Positions 44,755-57,304 of a stretch of 64,000 nucleotides of DNA are shown piece by piece. The position numbers and the translations under genes were made by a program. Within the stretch, counting starts at the first letter, position 1, and each line of letters opens with the position of its first letter. The DNA comes from Clonostachys chloroleuca (lineage: Eukaryota; Ascomycota; Sordariomycetes; Hypocreales; Bionectriaceae). The notes below the pieces were generated by a model that was not told where the DNA came from, searched no databases, and saw only the letters and a program-made list of their open reading frames with translations. The stretch lies in contig JBANAY010000003.1 in assembly GCA_037952775.1 (NCBI GenBank), positions 28,148,001 to 28,212,000 on the forward strand, read 5' to 3'.

Positions 44755-44845
44755 GAGCACTCTCTCGCTTGGCCCCTTCAAGCCTCTATATCCCTCGTTT
44801 GCTCCTCCTTTTGCCCAACCAAATACGATCGAGAAACGTGCAACA

Positions 44846-45927
44846 ATGCCTCGCCACACAATCAGGTCTGATTCGATGGGAACCTCTCAAGAGGAGACAC
44901 GAGAGGATGTGTTTCATTTTGCGCGCTTGCAAATGGAATCGTGGAATCGAAGGTCTATATTTCACGAACTTGTGCGATACCCTTACAGGCCATGCGCTGT
45001 CCCTATTGTGGCGAAAGGCTGGGCCTGTGACACAATGGCCGCAGGTGAGAGTCCTATACACTGCAGTATTATGGACATGTGGCCGTATGAAGCTCAGTCA
45101 TTATGCAATAAGACTGTCCCTATCTACTTAATGCCGGATAAAAAGCGTGTAGGCCTTGGCTCGAGCCATGCCTTGTACCACGCTCTCGCAAACTCGCTAT
45201 ACTCATGGCTCCAACGCCAGTGGCTCGACCCTTACCGGACCAACATCGAATTTGAGCGATTCATTGCCACGACAATCTATCCGGAATGCGTTAACTGGGA
45301 CGCCGATATAGCTGAGCTGGCTGAAACCATCGTGTCGATGCACGAGATGATTTGTTCGCAAGTTCCCATTGTGTCGGCGAGTACATTGTTCAGCCTATTT
45401 TCCGGGCCATGTTAATCATCTTACCTTCTGATAATTTCAATGTGGCAAGCATGGATCGTGAGGAACTTGGTTCAACCTCTGTTTATCTGGTGCTCACTAA
45501 CTGCACCCTGGGACTCAATGCCCCAATTACCTTCGAGCGTATATTGGATAAGGTCGAGCGCACTTTTTCCGATAGTGTTGTACAAGTCACTCTCAAGGAC
45601 GCGATTGTATTCGCTAAAGACCTTGAGGACCGTGAAAATGCCATCTACGGCCCGCTTCCCAACCCAGCCAAGATGGATCAAGAATTGTACGGAACTTATG
45701 TTGATCAAGATGGATCCCTGGTTAGAGAAATGGCTAAACGAATGGGCGATACCGATGATCTTCCTTGTCTGAGAGGCCCGAGCTCGGGCTGGGTAACTCG
45801 GCCCAGTAAATATACAAGAAAGGAGGCAAAAGCTGCTATTGACAGAGAAGCAAACCAAGACAGACTCGAATTAGCCATGCGGCAGAGGTGGATAAAGGAA
45901 TTTGTGACAAGGGAGGAGCAAGATTAA
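44846..45927 (+). CDS. Hypothetical protein, split by an apparent one-base frameshift
   Basis: I do not recognise the family. Frame one runs from the ATG at 44846 (190 codons) to 45415. Frame two covers 45352-45927. In the overlap, one added base in the CCC at 45365-45367 gives a continuous protein of about 360 residues: MICSQVP then HCVGEYIVQPIFRAML. A splice explanation is less good, as no GT-AG pair with the right length and strong signals is seen. The product is soluble-looking, with mixed helix and strand, a Lys/Glu/Arg-rich end (KEFVTREEQD) and no signal peptide in this frame. A short separate frame at 44755 could be a 5' exon with a basic, Leu-rich start. Confidence 0.5.
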
Positions 45928-46209
45928 GAACACGGACAGCCCAATTCCGGGATGACCCCCCTCCTCTTGTGAGCGAGACAGAATATTTAGATATTTATTT
46001 ATTTTGTGCGGCATCTCCAACAGTATCAGTACAGCCTTGCACAGGCCCGTAGAGGTTGAGCAGATCCTGGAGCGGAAACTCTTTGCATTCATGGTTAAGA
46101 AAATAATACAAGTCCCCGTGATGAGGTTTTTCAAATACCAAAACTGTTCACGGCTTGTCGCCCTGGGGCGACATGTCCCAGCATTTACCCAGCAGCGGCG
46201 AATGTTGGG

Positions 46210-46569
46210 ATGCTCTCTCACAAAAGGCTGGCGCAAGATGGTCATCCCTGTTATCAGAGTCCGAAAAGCTTATTGTTCGGTGAGCCCTCTAGCGTGATAC
46301 GTCCTCAAGGCAAAGCTGGTTTCAATTGTCACGAGATATTGCTGGATCTTGGCAGAGCCCCCAATGCCGGCGATATCACACCGCTTTCCCACGCAAGGGG
46401 GAGGAAATCTATCTTGAACGCCTGGGCCGTCGCGAGGAAACCAAAGAAGTTGAATTCATTCGTTTCATGCTCTGACTGCCGCAATTGGAACCCCGAGGTA
46501 GATCGCCAATGGCCCCAATATGAGCCTTGTGAGAACTGTGTTGTTGCCATGATTGCGATCAAGAAATAG
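46210..46569 (+). CDS. Possible small Cys-pair protein
   Basis: A 119-codon frame with an ATG start. Its C-terminus has two Cys pairs (CSDC and CENC, 21 residues apart), as in small metal-binding domains. The frame is open further upstream to about 46090, so the start is uncertain. No family recognised; it may be a fragment. Confidence 0.3.
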   Translation: MLSHKRLAQDGHPCYQSPKSLLFGEPSSVIRPQGKAGFNCHEILLDLGRAPNAGDITPLSHARGRKSILNAWAVARKPKKLNSFVSCSDCRNWNPEVDRQWPQYEPCENCVVAMIAIKK

Positions 46570-47223
46570 TGTGTTTAGTTCGGCCTCACACGAATAGAGT
46601 GCTGGATAAAATTCTGGCTAGGCTAAATGGAAAACACTAAATAATTAAAGAATCGATTGGTTGGACTGTGCCTCTCAAATTGCGATTTCAAAAGTGCATT
46701 TCAGGCAACAACGCGCAATATGTCGTCACTCGTGTGAATGGTTCATGTGATCAGATACATTTGCTGTTTATTTCTAGCCTATCCCCTGCTCAGTAATACT
46801 TGTATACCCTTGGTAAATTGCATGGCCTGTATCTCCTCTCCTAGCCAGCCTCACTGCGTACATAAAATGGACTCATCTCGTGTGAAACACGCCATCAACT
46901 TTTTTCTCAGCTCATGCAGAGCAACATGCATGTCAGCTACATGAGCTTGTTGGTTCTAATTTCTCACTTCCCCTCCAATACCCTGTAAATTCACCAAGAG
47001 AACTTCATTGGCTTAAGTCTGCTCCGCTTTAATTTCAATGGTTTTTGCCTAATTGTGGTTTTACTTCAAAATCCAGGTGCTGTCCGTCCTTCCCACATTC
47101 TAGTTTAACACGCTCCTATACCAAGAACTCCTCCAGCACCGTTTATCAAGACCTGTCGCTTGAAAACTCACCCGGCGAGTGGATAGGCTCAGCGGCTTAT
47201 CATCTATTTATGCCACTGATACC
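46570..47223. other. Intergenic, no gene recognised
   Basis: Short frames only; presumed promoter of the F-box gene. Confidence 0.45.
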
Positions 47224-48813
47224 ATGCCACTCACTATGCTCGCACTCCCCCTGGAGATCCTCCACTACATTTGCAATTGCCTTACCGACCATGCCGACGT
47301 GTCTAATTTTCGCCTCGCGTGCCGCACGCTGAGCACCGTTGGCCTTGACAACCTGGCGCCAACTGTCTCATTTGCCATCCTTCCAGAAAGCCTTGACCGC
47401 TTGAAGGTGATTGCCGCCCATCCAGTGCTCAGGCACCACGTCTACACCGTCATCTGCCTCACTGATGTGCTGCCGTATTATGAGTCATTTGAAAGCTGGA
47501 AGCATCATGCGCGAGAGTCTAATTTTTATCTTGACTGGGTTGTCCAGCCCGACGATGAATGGGCTCGCGAGTCCGACATACTTGCGCAAGCCCGACATCA
47601 AATTTCAGACGCCAAGCTACAGGAAGGATGGCAGGCCTATTTATCAAACCTTGCTGCTCAAGAGAAGGCTTTTCAGTCCTTAAATGATTCCCAGGAACTG
47701 ATCCATGTGTTCAAAGGGTTAAGTCATCTTAAAAATCTCGAGATAAAGGGTTCTGGAAGTGACGGGAAGTCGTTGTCTACGCATATATTAAAGAAACTCT
47801 TCGATTCATGTTTAGTCCGGCCCAGCCCTACCCTTGCTCGACCCTTCTTCCCTTTCGGAAGCAATGGATACTTTGGATCTCATACGGCCAAATTGTTGAC
47901 GTCCTTGTTGACCGCAGCTAGCGCCGTACACAAGGAAATCACCACTCTGAGAGTAGATAAGCTGGACTGCTGCTTCTTTGGAGATGGCGGGCCAAAGTTT
48001 GAGTGTTTCACACAAGTCCTGAGCAAACTTCGCCATCTCAAACTAGATTTAGCTGTCGAAGCGCTAGAAGATAACTTTACATCTTGGGAAAAGGCTAAAA
48101 TGGCCCTTTCCTCAGGCCATCTTCAGAACTTTCTCTGCTCGGCCCTTGAACTGGAAGTTCTCGACATCCAATTCCCTGGCGACTTTTATGAGCCATTTCT
48201 TGGCAACACGGCTAAGATATTTTCTACGGAATCCATCTGGCGTAGTCTAAGGAGTCTCGACCTAGCAGGCATTTTTTTCGCTCCATCTTCTTTCCTGGGC
48301 TTCCTTGGTTGCCACAGCGATACACTCAGACATCTCTACCTGTCTGACTGTGATCTCGCTGCCGCCCAAGAACCAAATTTCCCTGCTATTGCCCCAGCGG
48401 GAGAAGATCAAAGTTCGCCCAGGCTCCTCTGGTCAGACTTCTTTATTCCCCTCTCGGGCATGTTTTCCCTTGCGTCTTTCCATATCTCCGGCATGTTAAC
48501 AGCCAACCGTCGTCTCGACCCTGAGAGTCTTGATTATATTCAACTTGCTGATGGAGTGCAGAATATCGGACTCACCGTCGGCAAGGTACTGGAGATTCTG
48601 ATATGCTCAGAGCCGTTCAACGCCTTCCTGAGGCGTAAAGTCGCGGGTTCGCAAGATATAGACGCGGATACAATAAAGGCTTACATGATTCAGGATTTGG
48701 TGGACAACGTCCCCGTAAGAACGCAACCACCGAGATTAGTAGATGTTCCAATGCGGCACGAGAGTTACCTGAAAGAGTTTGTGGTTTTGCGATCTTGGCA
48801 GGTGTACGCTTGA
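47224..48813 (+). CDS. F-box protein
   Basis: An intronless gene of 529 residues from the ATG at 47224; a second Met four codons on is an alternative. The F-box opens at once: MLALPLEILHYICNCL, then VSNFRLACRTLSTVGL. The rest holds Leu-rich units (LKNLEIKGSG, LRSLDLAGIFF, LRHLYLSDCDLAA) typical of fungal F-box proteins with degenerate LRRs. A role as substrate receptor of an SCF ubiquitin ligase is expected from the family; the target is unknown. It is not closely similar to the F-box gene at 1060-2697 by eye. Confidence 0.82.
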   Translation: MPLTMLALPLEILHYICNCLTDHADVSNFRLACRTLSTVGLDNLAPTVSFAILPESLDRLKVIAAHPVLRHHVYTVICLTDVLPYYESFESWKHHARESNFYLDWVVQPDDEWARESDILAQARHQISDAKLQEGWQAYLSNLAAQEKAFQSLNDSQELIHVFKGLSHLKNLEIKGSGSDGKSLSTHILKKLFDSCLVRPSPTLARPFFPFGSNGYFGSHTAKLLTSLLTAASAVHKEITTLRVDKLDCCFFGDGGPKFECFTQVLSKLRHLKLDLAVEALEDNFTSWEKAKMALSSGHLQNFLCSALELEVLDIQFPGDFYEPFLGNTAKIFSTESIWRSLRSLDLAGIFFAPSSFLGFLGCHSDTLRHLYLSDCDLAAAQEPNFPAIAPAGEDQSSPRLLWSDFFIPLSGMFSLASFHISGMLTANRRLDPESLDYIQLADGVQNIGLTVGKVLEILICSEPFNAFLRRKVAGSQDIDADTIKAYMIQDLVDNVPVRTQPPRLVDVPMRHESYLKEFVVLRSWQVYA

Positions 48814-49640
48814 GTTATCTCTCCATAGCCGGATTCTCCAAAAGAACCACAAAAATAATTTTCTTTCAAGAACTTCAACGTTGCTTCTATCGTCTCCTGG
48901 AATTAGAGCTACCCGCCTATAATAAGCTTTCACATAGGGTGTATTAATCTAGTTCTTTTATCTTCGGTAATTAGGAAGTAAGCTTGAATTAATAGAGGTA
49001 AAATAGCTGTTGTGTTGTTGATAAGTTGTATAGAGGCAGGAAGATGTGGAAGCGGCATTAGATTAAAAATGCAACCGAAGGTATAACATGCGTTATCTCC
49101 CAGTTGTCGGGGAGACCCGTTACAGAGGGGAGTTTGACTACTACTCTATCGGCTTGGTTCTGTTGGAGATTTGCTTTTGGAGCACGCTTACCACTCTCAC
49201 AAACCCAAAGACGTTTAAAGGAGCCTCTCTCAAGAAATTCAGAAAGATGATCAATGAAAGAAAGTTCCTTAGCTTCGAAAATCAATGAGGAAACGCAACA
49301 TCATAGCTACGGACTCTTGTCTTCAGATAAATAACCAGCAGGTCCGCCAGAAACAGAAGGCAGAGGAGCCACATGGAATTCATCATTTCAGACTTATCAT
49401 AGATAAGATCCCGCTGATTGATTAGATATATATCAGACGAACCTCTAAAGTTCTAGATCTCCATAAAATTCGCCAAGAAGAGTACCCTAGAAAGTGTCAA
49501 TTTGGCTATAGACAAGATAATTGAATTAAGCATATGTCATTCAAGCACGATTAATATGTGAAAGGGCTGAATTGATCCTCTTGCTTATTAATTACTATTA
49601 TCAGGTGCTGGATCGAAATGGCCTTTTGACGGGATGTCTG
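48814..49640. other. Intergenic with kinase remnant
   Basis: Apart from the kinase fragment at 49088-49288 no gene is visible; 49290-49560 is AT-rich. Confidence 0.45.
49088..49288 (+). pseudogene. C-terminal fragment of a HeLo-associated protein kinase
   Basis: A 66-codon frame reads RYRGEFDYYSIGLVLLEI, the pattern of kinase subdomain IX in the fungal kinase-like proteins that carry HeLo/prion-inhibition N-termini. KKFRKMINERK follows. The ATP-binding and catalytic loops are absent in the flanking DNA, so this is a relic. Confidence 0.55.
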
Positions 49641-52093
49641 TCAAAGGCCTCTCTCTGCAAAGGACTGAATAATTCCTGCATTGCTAGGCTCATACTCCTT
49701 CAAAATAATCTCGCCGTTATCTCCGATAAAGGTATTTGGCTGCAAAAACTTCCACTTTGGCTCTGGGTTAGAGACCACGACCTGTCTCCAGGTTTCGTAT
49801 TCGCCATCAACAACGCTCAAAGCATCATAGAAAGGCCGGCAGGCATCCACATCGGCAGTGCAGTGCCAAATATGAATTTTGCAAAGCATTCGCCCGATGG
49901 AAGGCGTTCCACAGGAAACAATCTTGGAGCGATCAACGCGGACATAAAGAGTCTTGGCCTTGGGGTCATGATCTATGAATAGGACACCCTCACCGTCCTG
50001 TATCAAATGTTTGAGTATAGCAAATAGAGCCTTCAGGGGGGTGCATCCATTATTAGTTGTTTGAAACTGGCCGACTTTGAGAGGTTTGTTTAGAACTCAC
50101 TTGCTGGTGATCGTCTCCCCAGGTCATGTCTGACGGTTCGAAATTCCGGAGTGCTTGCAGGCCTTCGACTCCAATTTGCAGGTATGTGTAGTACATGACT
50201 ATAAATGTTTATTAATTGAAGGTCAGTGATGTTTGAGTCATTGAGTGTGCGCCTACAATCATCTGCCGTTGGTGTACTATTATCATTATACCCAAACATA
50301 CCGAGAACATCCCTGTTGTCGGCCAGATAGTCTGCAATCAAATATGCCCGGCATTCCTCCACAGTCGGCGCTAGCTTGCCAAAAACGCTATTCCAAGTCT
50401 CTCCTGGCTTATACCATGTGCTTATAGGATCTCTAGTAATAGGGCTGATCGGGGGATCGGTGTGGTCAAAGTTGAACTGGCCTGGTGCCGTCTCAGTGAG
50501 TAGTTTTCCGGTTCCATGACCAATTAGTTCGTGAACGGCAGTTTGAGCAAATCGCACTTCATGGGCGTAGCTCATGTATGCGTCGGCCTCTGAGGGGTGA
50601 ACATAATAGCAAGGGCGTCCAGGACTATTGTTCAAGCTTATTCGATTTCCATAAACCATGTTTTTAGAACCAAGCCTTTTCCCATCATGATCCTATACAC
50701 CTGTCAGTTACTAACTATACCCATCATTAAGTACCTATCATGAAGAGAGACACCCGGGGGATCTGTAAGACTTACGATGGTGATGTTAGTGGCTTCCCAT
50801 ACAGTGCTGGACACTGATGCAAGCACTAACATTCTGTCAAAACGGCGTTCTTTGATTAGTTTTCACTTTTGACAATGTAACTCACTGTGTATGATGGCAA
50901 AATCGGGTATTTGTAATTCACTCGGCTCAAAGGGTCCTTTGCCACCATTTTCATCAGGCACAGCCCATGGAAGCGTGCAGATGATGTTTGGGGACTTATC
51001 AACAAGTTGACCCATCTTGGTCGTTTCTGTTGGGTCAGCTACGCCAGCGGCCGCTTGCCATTCAGCCCTAACACCACGAGGGTCTCGGTATCCAAAAAGA
51101 AAGCCCATGCAATGTTCGACTCGAGGAGCTCTGTCTTTGATCCACGTTTTTTGTGCGTCGAGGAAAGCCTGATAGTTACCAGTACTGAAGCTCTCAGCCA
51201 GTTGAGAAATCGCCAATCTCTGCTCCTCTGTAACAGCAACTTCACGCGCGTTTATCAGTTCAGCACAAATCTTGATCATTTCCTGAGAGTGGTCACCGCG
51301 AAGGAGTAGAACCTTGAAATTGCGCTGATCTTCAACCGCAAGGTGGCCAAGAACCCTGGGCTCACCTTCTGTTTCCGCAGAGGCCTGTATAATCTCAAAA
51401 GACTCTTCAACCGAATTCTTTCGCAGCCGTGTGTTTTCTGGCGCTATCTTCTCGGATAACATAATCTTGGTCACAGCCTCGATCTCCTCCCGTGTGCATA
51501 GCTCAGACCCAGGGTAATAGGCGGACTGGCTTTCCTCTGTAGGATAACCCATTCTAGTTGGTTTATCTGCTGTTATCAGCTCAATTGTTTCAAGCCAATT
51601 CATATCTGACTTGGGCAGGATCTCTGCCATTTTGAAGATGGAGTCCTTGGATATCCGGGGAACAGCTTTACGGTCGCCATCCTCCTATGAAAGTAATACG
51701 CATCAGCGAGTTACCACATATCACAAAGACTCCCCCAAATTGGAGGCCAATACCCACGAAATAATTTCCGAGACTGGATAAGAACATGCCACAGAACTCG
51801 AGCCACACATCAACTTCATTTTGCGTCAACCCGCGGTCCTGCAGGAGGCCCCATTTGCCGTCGCATGCCTTGTGAAGCGCAATAATGAAGTCGAAAATGG
51901 CTTCGGCCTCTGCTGAAGTCTGGCGCAGTACAATCCGGCTACCATGCCAGCAGGCCCGCGCCAGATGATGAGCGAAGGCTTGGTAGTTCTTGCCATCCTG
52001 TGACTCTTTGCAGAGGCTCTCAAAGACTTTGCGGAATTCTACCCTGAGTGTGGCCTCGCCGTCTTTGTGGTGTTCCTGGCGCGACGCGGACAT
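49641..52093 (-). CDS. Dipeptidyl peptidase III (M49)
   Basis: This cytosolic zinc exopeptidase removes dipeptides from the N-terminus of short peptides. Six exons: 52093-51758, 51684-50886, 50825-50776, 50692-50257, 50198-50101 and 50030-49641; all phases agree and give 702 residues, close to the family norm. The M49 zinc motif is HELIGH (449-454) followed by GTGKLL. The second motif is EECRAY (507-512), where the family usually has EECRAE or EECRAD; the metal-binding Glu is kept. Exon 3 is only 50 nt; its acceptor is GTTAG at 50826, since the nearer CAG breaks the frame. The frame is open above the ATG at 52093 but has no Met. A G9 run sits at 52251-52259. Confidence 0.92.
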
Positions 52094-53838
52094 GGTCCTC
52101 GAGAAGCCCTTCAGACAACCGGTCTGAACCCTCAATGGCTTTGCAAAGATGCGGCTCTGAAGCCTCTGGCGGCTGGTGTCGGTAAATCGCGTGATTAGGG
52201 GGCCGGGCGCTCCGAAGCCCTGGCTCGAAAGCACACACACGATGTGAAAAGGGGGGGGGCATTGCAGAAGGATGTCGGAATTCAGGCAAAATGCTGACGT
52301 GGCGTTGCAACATGTCTTCCTTACACAAATGACGTGGCGCTGCAGCTATTGCCCATCGAAGAACAGGAAGGAGTTGATCCGAATGAGAACTGACTCCTTC
52401 TAGCACAATGGCGGTCGTACTATTTCTCACAAATGGGCTGCTTAGCTCATGCACGTCGACCGCCACTGACTGGCTACACCGAGCCAATCTTCCAATTGGT
52501 CACTGATGATGGTGGTGTTTCATTGAGGGGTGATACAAGGATTCTTACCAACCCAAATAAGTGAGTACAAAAGCATCCATGCCCAACAAATGTAACGTAA
52601 TCCCAACAACCCCTTTTTGCAATAATTATACCTAATATCTACCTAGGAAATGACAGAATATATCTTATAAAGCTTATATATAGATAGTAATTAATATTTT
52701 TTTTTATATTAAAGCTTTTTTTTTCTTTTAAACTTATAAACTTTATAATTTATTTAGAATATATTTCTTATATATAATAAAAGAATATATAAAGTATATA
52801 TAAATAATAAAAATTAAAAGTAAATATAATTTAATATATTATTAAATTATTTAATTAAATAAATAAAAATATTATTATTATAATTTAAACTTATAAAAAA
52901 TATATTTAAGTTTTTTTAATTATATATTTTATATTTTTTATTATTAATATTAATTAAATATATTAGTTTTTAATTAGTTATATTTAAATATAGAAAAGTT
53001 AAATATAAATTACTTATTATAATTTTAGACAATAGAATTTAATTATATATTAATAGACTTTATAATATATCTTTATCTTACTTATAATAAATAATAATAG
53101 AAAATTAAATAAAGCTAAAAAGCTACTCAAAGTATAAATTCTTGAATACAGTTAGTATTATATGAGTTAAAAGATAGTATTTATAAAGAAGAAAAACCAA
53201 TTGATTGGTAGATATAGCTACTACTATACACCAACCTCCTAATCAATCAGCTTGCATGGTAGACACGGATGCATATTTAGGTACCGAGAGCTCCATACAC
53301 CTTCAGCTGGCGATGTTTTCCCCATCCATTGGCCCAGTGTCCAAGGACAAACAGGTGGTGTTGCCATGTATTCGGGTTGTCTCAAGCCTCATTCGCTCAA
53401 CAAAAGGTCTTAGTACTACGTATGACGTGGGTCTAGGTTGTCTGATAGTTTCAGCGAAATCGGCGTAGAGGGATGAGATTCTCAGACACTACCTATGTCT
53501 GAGAACAACAGAAGGGAGCATCTTTGGTCGCCGCCGATTTCTGTGAAGATACTGAATGATCTCTGCAAGATCGACCTCTATGTGGCAATGGTCTCTTCCG
53601 AGGTAGCCAGTAGTATCATTTTGTCTTCTTATTACAAACAAGCTTAATCTATACCGTGATTACACATATTCTTTGAGTACATGCACCTCCTATGTCCATT
53701 TAGGATCTAGATTAGAATAGGCCAGGCGCAAGATGGACGCCGAGGAACTGCAAGCACGCCCAGAGCGAGTAATGTCACGGCCTCTCAAACTAACATGAAT
53801 CTCTTAGTGATCGTTTTTTTACAACCAATTGGGCTGCG
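52094..53838. other. Intergenic with AT-rich block
   Basis: Beyond the peptidase promoter this is dominated by the AT block 52640-53190. At 53200-53470 there is an 87-codon frame without motif. An ATG at about 53732 followed by a GTAATG donor could be a 5' exon of the STAND gene, but the phase does not fit. Confidence 0.45.
52640..53190. repeat. Very AT-rich block, RIP-like
   Basis: About 550 bp made up almost only of A and T, rich in TA, with no coding frame. In Pezizomycotina such blocks usually are repeats mutated by repeat-induced point mutation, but no ancestral element can be recognised. Confidence 0.6.
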
Positions 53839-56800
53839 ATGGTGAAGAGATCAAAATCATCTTTGGCCCCTGATGATCGTGAGATTGCTGAGCTATTTGA
53901 CTCTTGGGATAAATTATTGGAGTGGCTGCTCAACACCGCACCGTCTTCTATGAGGATGATTCAACCAGCTCTGGGGCACCTGCTCACATTCGTCAGATTT
54001 TTCCACGCCAACATCGGCCAGGATTTGGACGTGTCGTACCTCTGGGGCTCGTTGGTTTGTTTGCTGCAGGTCAGTCGGTCACAATGGCTATTACTCCTTG
54101 CTCATGCTGATGATGATATATGGTGTGCTTTATCTAGCTTGTATCTCAGTATCTGAGAGAATTGGACCAACTCCCACGCATGGTGAAATCTCTTGCTCTC
54201 AAGGCCGAGTCATTTAATCGCCACTGCGTGCGAACCAGCATCGTCACGAGTTCCATCAAGGAAGTTTGCTTCGACATACAATATCAATTCGTAGATTTCT
54301 TCACGATTACTATAAATGAGATACGCCTAGCAGGTCAGACAGCGGTTTTCCTTTCATACGCAAGTACGTTATAGACAGACGACTGATTTTGGTGATCAGA
54401 ATCAAGAGACTACGGGGTGGTCGTTACCAACGCCAGTTCAGGGCCGCAACAGAGTATCAGACGTCGCTACGAAGAAGCGTCATTGGAAGTGGGAGAGGCC
54501 CTTTCACGCTTGAGTAAGATCGATACTGCCAGTCCGTTCCCAGTCGACCCAACAACCACTGGAGGCGTGCGGTCCACACCCAAACAACGTTGCATATTGA
54601 TGCCGCCGGTCAAGACTAACCGGATCTTTGATCGACTTGATGTTTTCCTCCAACTTGAAGAGCTTCTCGCTGCGGATGCAGGAGATGGTTCACTCCAATC
54701 AATTGCTTTGCACGGACTTGGGGGCGTGGGTAAGACCAGTATAGCATCATCGTACGCCGAGAAGAAGTACTCCCAAGAAGCTTACGATGTGGTTCTATGG
54801 GTACATGGCGAGAAAGACGCCTCCTTGCGCCAAAGCTATACGGATATTGCTCTGAGACTTAAACTGCCTGGGGCACAATTGCTAGCTCATGAAGAAAACC
54901 ATCTCCTTGTTCATGACTGGTTCCGGACCACAGGTATTCTGCCATCTCTACTGAGCATTATTATTGACAAATAAAAAATGGCTAAGATATTTTCACCGTT
55001 CCAGAATGCAAATGGCTTGTCATTTTCGATAATGTCGAGTCCTCCAATACACTTCGCCCATACTGGCCACGAGCCACGAACCAGGGTAGGGCCATCATTA
55101 CTACAAGGAACCATTCGCTCGCGTATGAACCAGCGCAGTCCGGTATCGAAATTACCTCGTGGGACGTTAACACCGGAGCTGAATTTTTGCTTTTCCTCCT
55201 GAAGAAGAGTATCGGGCGAGATCTGGCATCCGAGAGCACGTCTGCGCACACGCTTTCGGAAAAGCTGAGTGGGCATGCCTTAGCCCTATCACAGATGGCT
55301 GGGCTGATATATGACGGCGAGCTGTCGATCAAAGAATTCACGAGCATGTACCTAGAGAACCCGCAGCCAGCCCATGCCGTAGATGGACTGTCTAAGCTCT
55401 GGCAGCTCTCCTTTGAGTCCCTTGACGCGAACAGTTTTTCTCTCCTTGGGATAATCTCATTTTTACAATCAGACAATATACCGATGGAGATTTTCAAGCT
55501 CAGAGACGGACTCGAGCTACCTTCCAACTTGGAGTTCCTGGATAGCCAGTTTAAAATGTAAGCCTTGTACGATATCATGAAGCTCATAGCATTACTAACT
55601 CTTGCCTAGTTTAGCTGCCATAAGCAAACTAACCACGCGTGCACTCATCAAAAGAGACAAGGACTCGGGTGTTTTGACTGTCCACCGTCTAATTCAAGCC
55701 CAATTTCGCTATTTTCTGGCGCCAGAACAGCTCCAGAAAGCTTTCAATGACACCATCATCCTAGTATCCTACGTTCTTCCGGAGATCGACATGGAAAAGG
55801 GGCAGCTATACGAAGGATGGGAGAGTTATAATCGGTATTTACAGCACGTCATTAGTCTGAGAGACATCTTTCAGGAAGACAGCAAGGCAAGTCGCGGTCT
55901 GAAAGCCTCAACATTATTTTGTGAGATTCTTAACCAGTATCAAAGGTACGAACACTCTTTACCCAATACCTAGTTCACTTCATATCACAAGGGAAAACAA
56001 ACACTACTTGGAGCAGAACTAACTGTTGCCGTCTATCTAGGTATCTATACGAAAAGTGCGACTTCGAAGAGTGCGCGAGAACTTGTCAGGTAAATCGGGC
56101 CGCCGTCTTGACCCTTTCCTCCGACGAAGATAAGATTGATCTCGAATGCACCATATTATCCCACCAGGCACAAGTCATTGAGATAATTGACGAGATTCAG
56201 CGTGCAATCGCCATATGCCGACAGGATATTAGCATCAGACGCAAGGAGAAGCCCCAGAAGAAGATATACCTGGCTCACTCGGTGGGCAACCTTGGTATCA
56301 TTCACACGAGCGCAAATGAGCCCGAAAAGGCGTTGGGTTACTTCCTGGAGTCGCGTGGATGGTGGGCATCTCACTACGAGGACCAGAACGAGGACCGCGT
56401 CTTCGGCCCCTGTATCCAGGTGTACGAGGCAAGATGCAGGATGGACATCGGCGAGCTGGACCTGGCGGAGGAGATGCTTCACGACGCCCTCGCCGAAGAG
56501 AAGAAATCCAAGCCGCCAAGTTTTGGCACTATGGCCAAGTGAGTGAAAGCACCTAGTGTATGCCTAGGCATATTACTGACCTTTTGCGGTTATTTCGCCG
56601 AACTGTAGCGCATACTTCTTCCTTGGGGCGCTTTATAGGCGGCGACAGCAACCGGAATCGGCCGAGGATCTCTTCATCCAAGCTCAAAACACTTGGCGTG
56701 AGGGGGATCAGACCCGCGTCCACCCGTTCAATGCGGGGATCCTATACAACATTGGTGCTTGCTGCCTTGACCAAGGGAAGGTTGAAGCTTCAATGTAAGT

Positions 56801-57104
56801 GGCCCCTCTTAGTTACTCTTGATAAGTCGATATAAAATGCTAATTGCCAACCCGACCAAATAGCAAGCACATACGGGAGTCGAATGAAATCACTGAGATC
56901 TATAGCCGTACTATGCCTGTCGAGCACGGCCGGAACCTCTTCAAGCTCTCCGAAGCACTGATGCAGAACGGGGACGAAAAAGAGGCGGAAGCGTCAGTTT
57001 TACGAGATGAAGCTGAGTCCTTTTTGAAAAAGAAAAGGCCAGATGCTATCGAAACGGGCACGGAAAATGCCTATAGCGATCTCATACCTATCTATTGGCG
57101 GTAA
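53839..57104 (+). CDS. STAND NLR-like protein: DUF7708 - NB-ARC - TPR
   Basis: Eight exons: 53839-54069, 54138-54333, 54400-54933, 55005-55557, 55610-55945, 56041-56538, 56609-56794 and 56864-57104. All phases agree, giving 924 residues. The N-terminal 140 residues match the helical DUF7708 domain of fungal STAND proteins (VSYLWGSLVCLLQ, QYLRELDQLPRM). The NB-ARC ATPase has its P-loop in LHGLGGVGKTS (about 246-256) and Walker B in KWLVIFDNVE (about 323-332), then ITTRNHSLA and HALALSQMAGLI. The C-terminal 300 residues carry TPR-like pairs (LGIIHTSANEPEKALGYF, YNIGACCLDQGKVEAS). Architecture and setting suggest an innate-immunity-type receptor that triggers cell death. Exon 2 could instead run to 54363, also in phase. 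Confidence 0.88.
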
Positions 57105-57304
57105 CTTCATGTTGACTTCTTTATTTACTTCCAGGTAATCGATCCTCAGTGGAATGGTGATAGCTAAGGCACAAGCTACCTACCAAGAGTGAGCTTGTTA
57201 GCTAATTTATCCGGGCAATGTTGAGTTTTACCACGTATGAGAAGCTATTCAATCATTCTGTTTCGTAATTGTCTTGATATATCTAGGCGTGCCCATCTGG
57301 TGTA

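Noticed and set aside
52640..53190. Mitochondrial insertion as a source of the AT-rich block
   Set aside because: No mitochondrial gene or tRNA is recognised in it; mutated repeat DNA fits better.
53732..53807. Possible extra first exon of the STAND gene (ATG, GTAATG donor, CTTAG acceptor)
   Set aside because: The splice signals look good, but the junction would run into TGA in phase, so the start at 53839 was kept.
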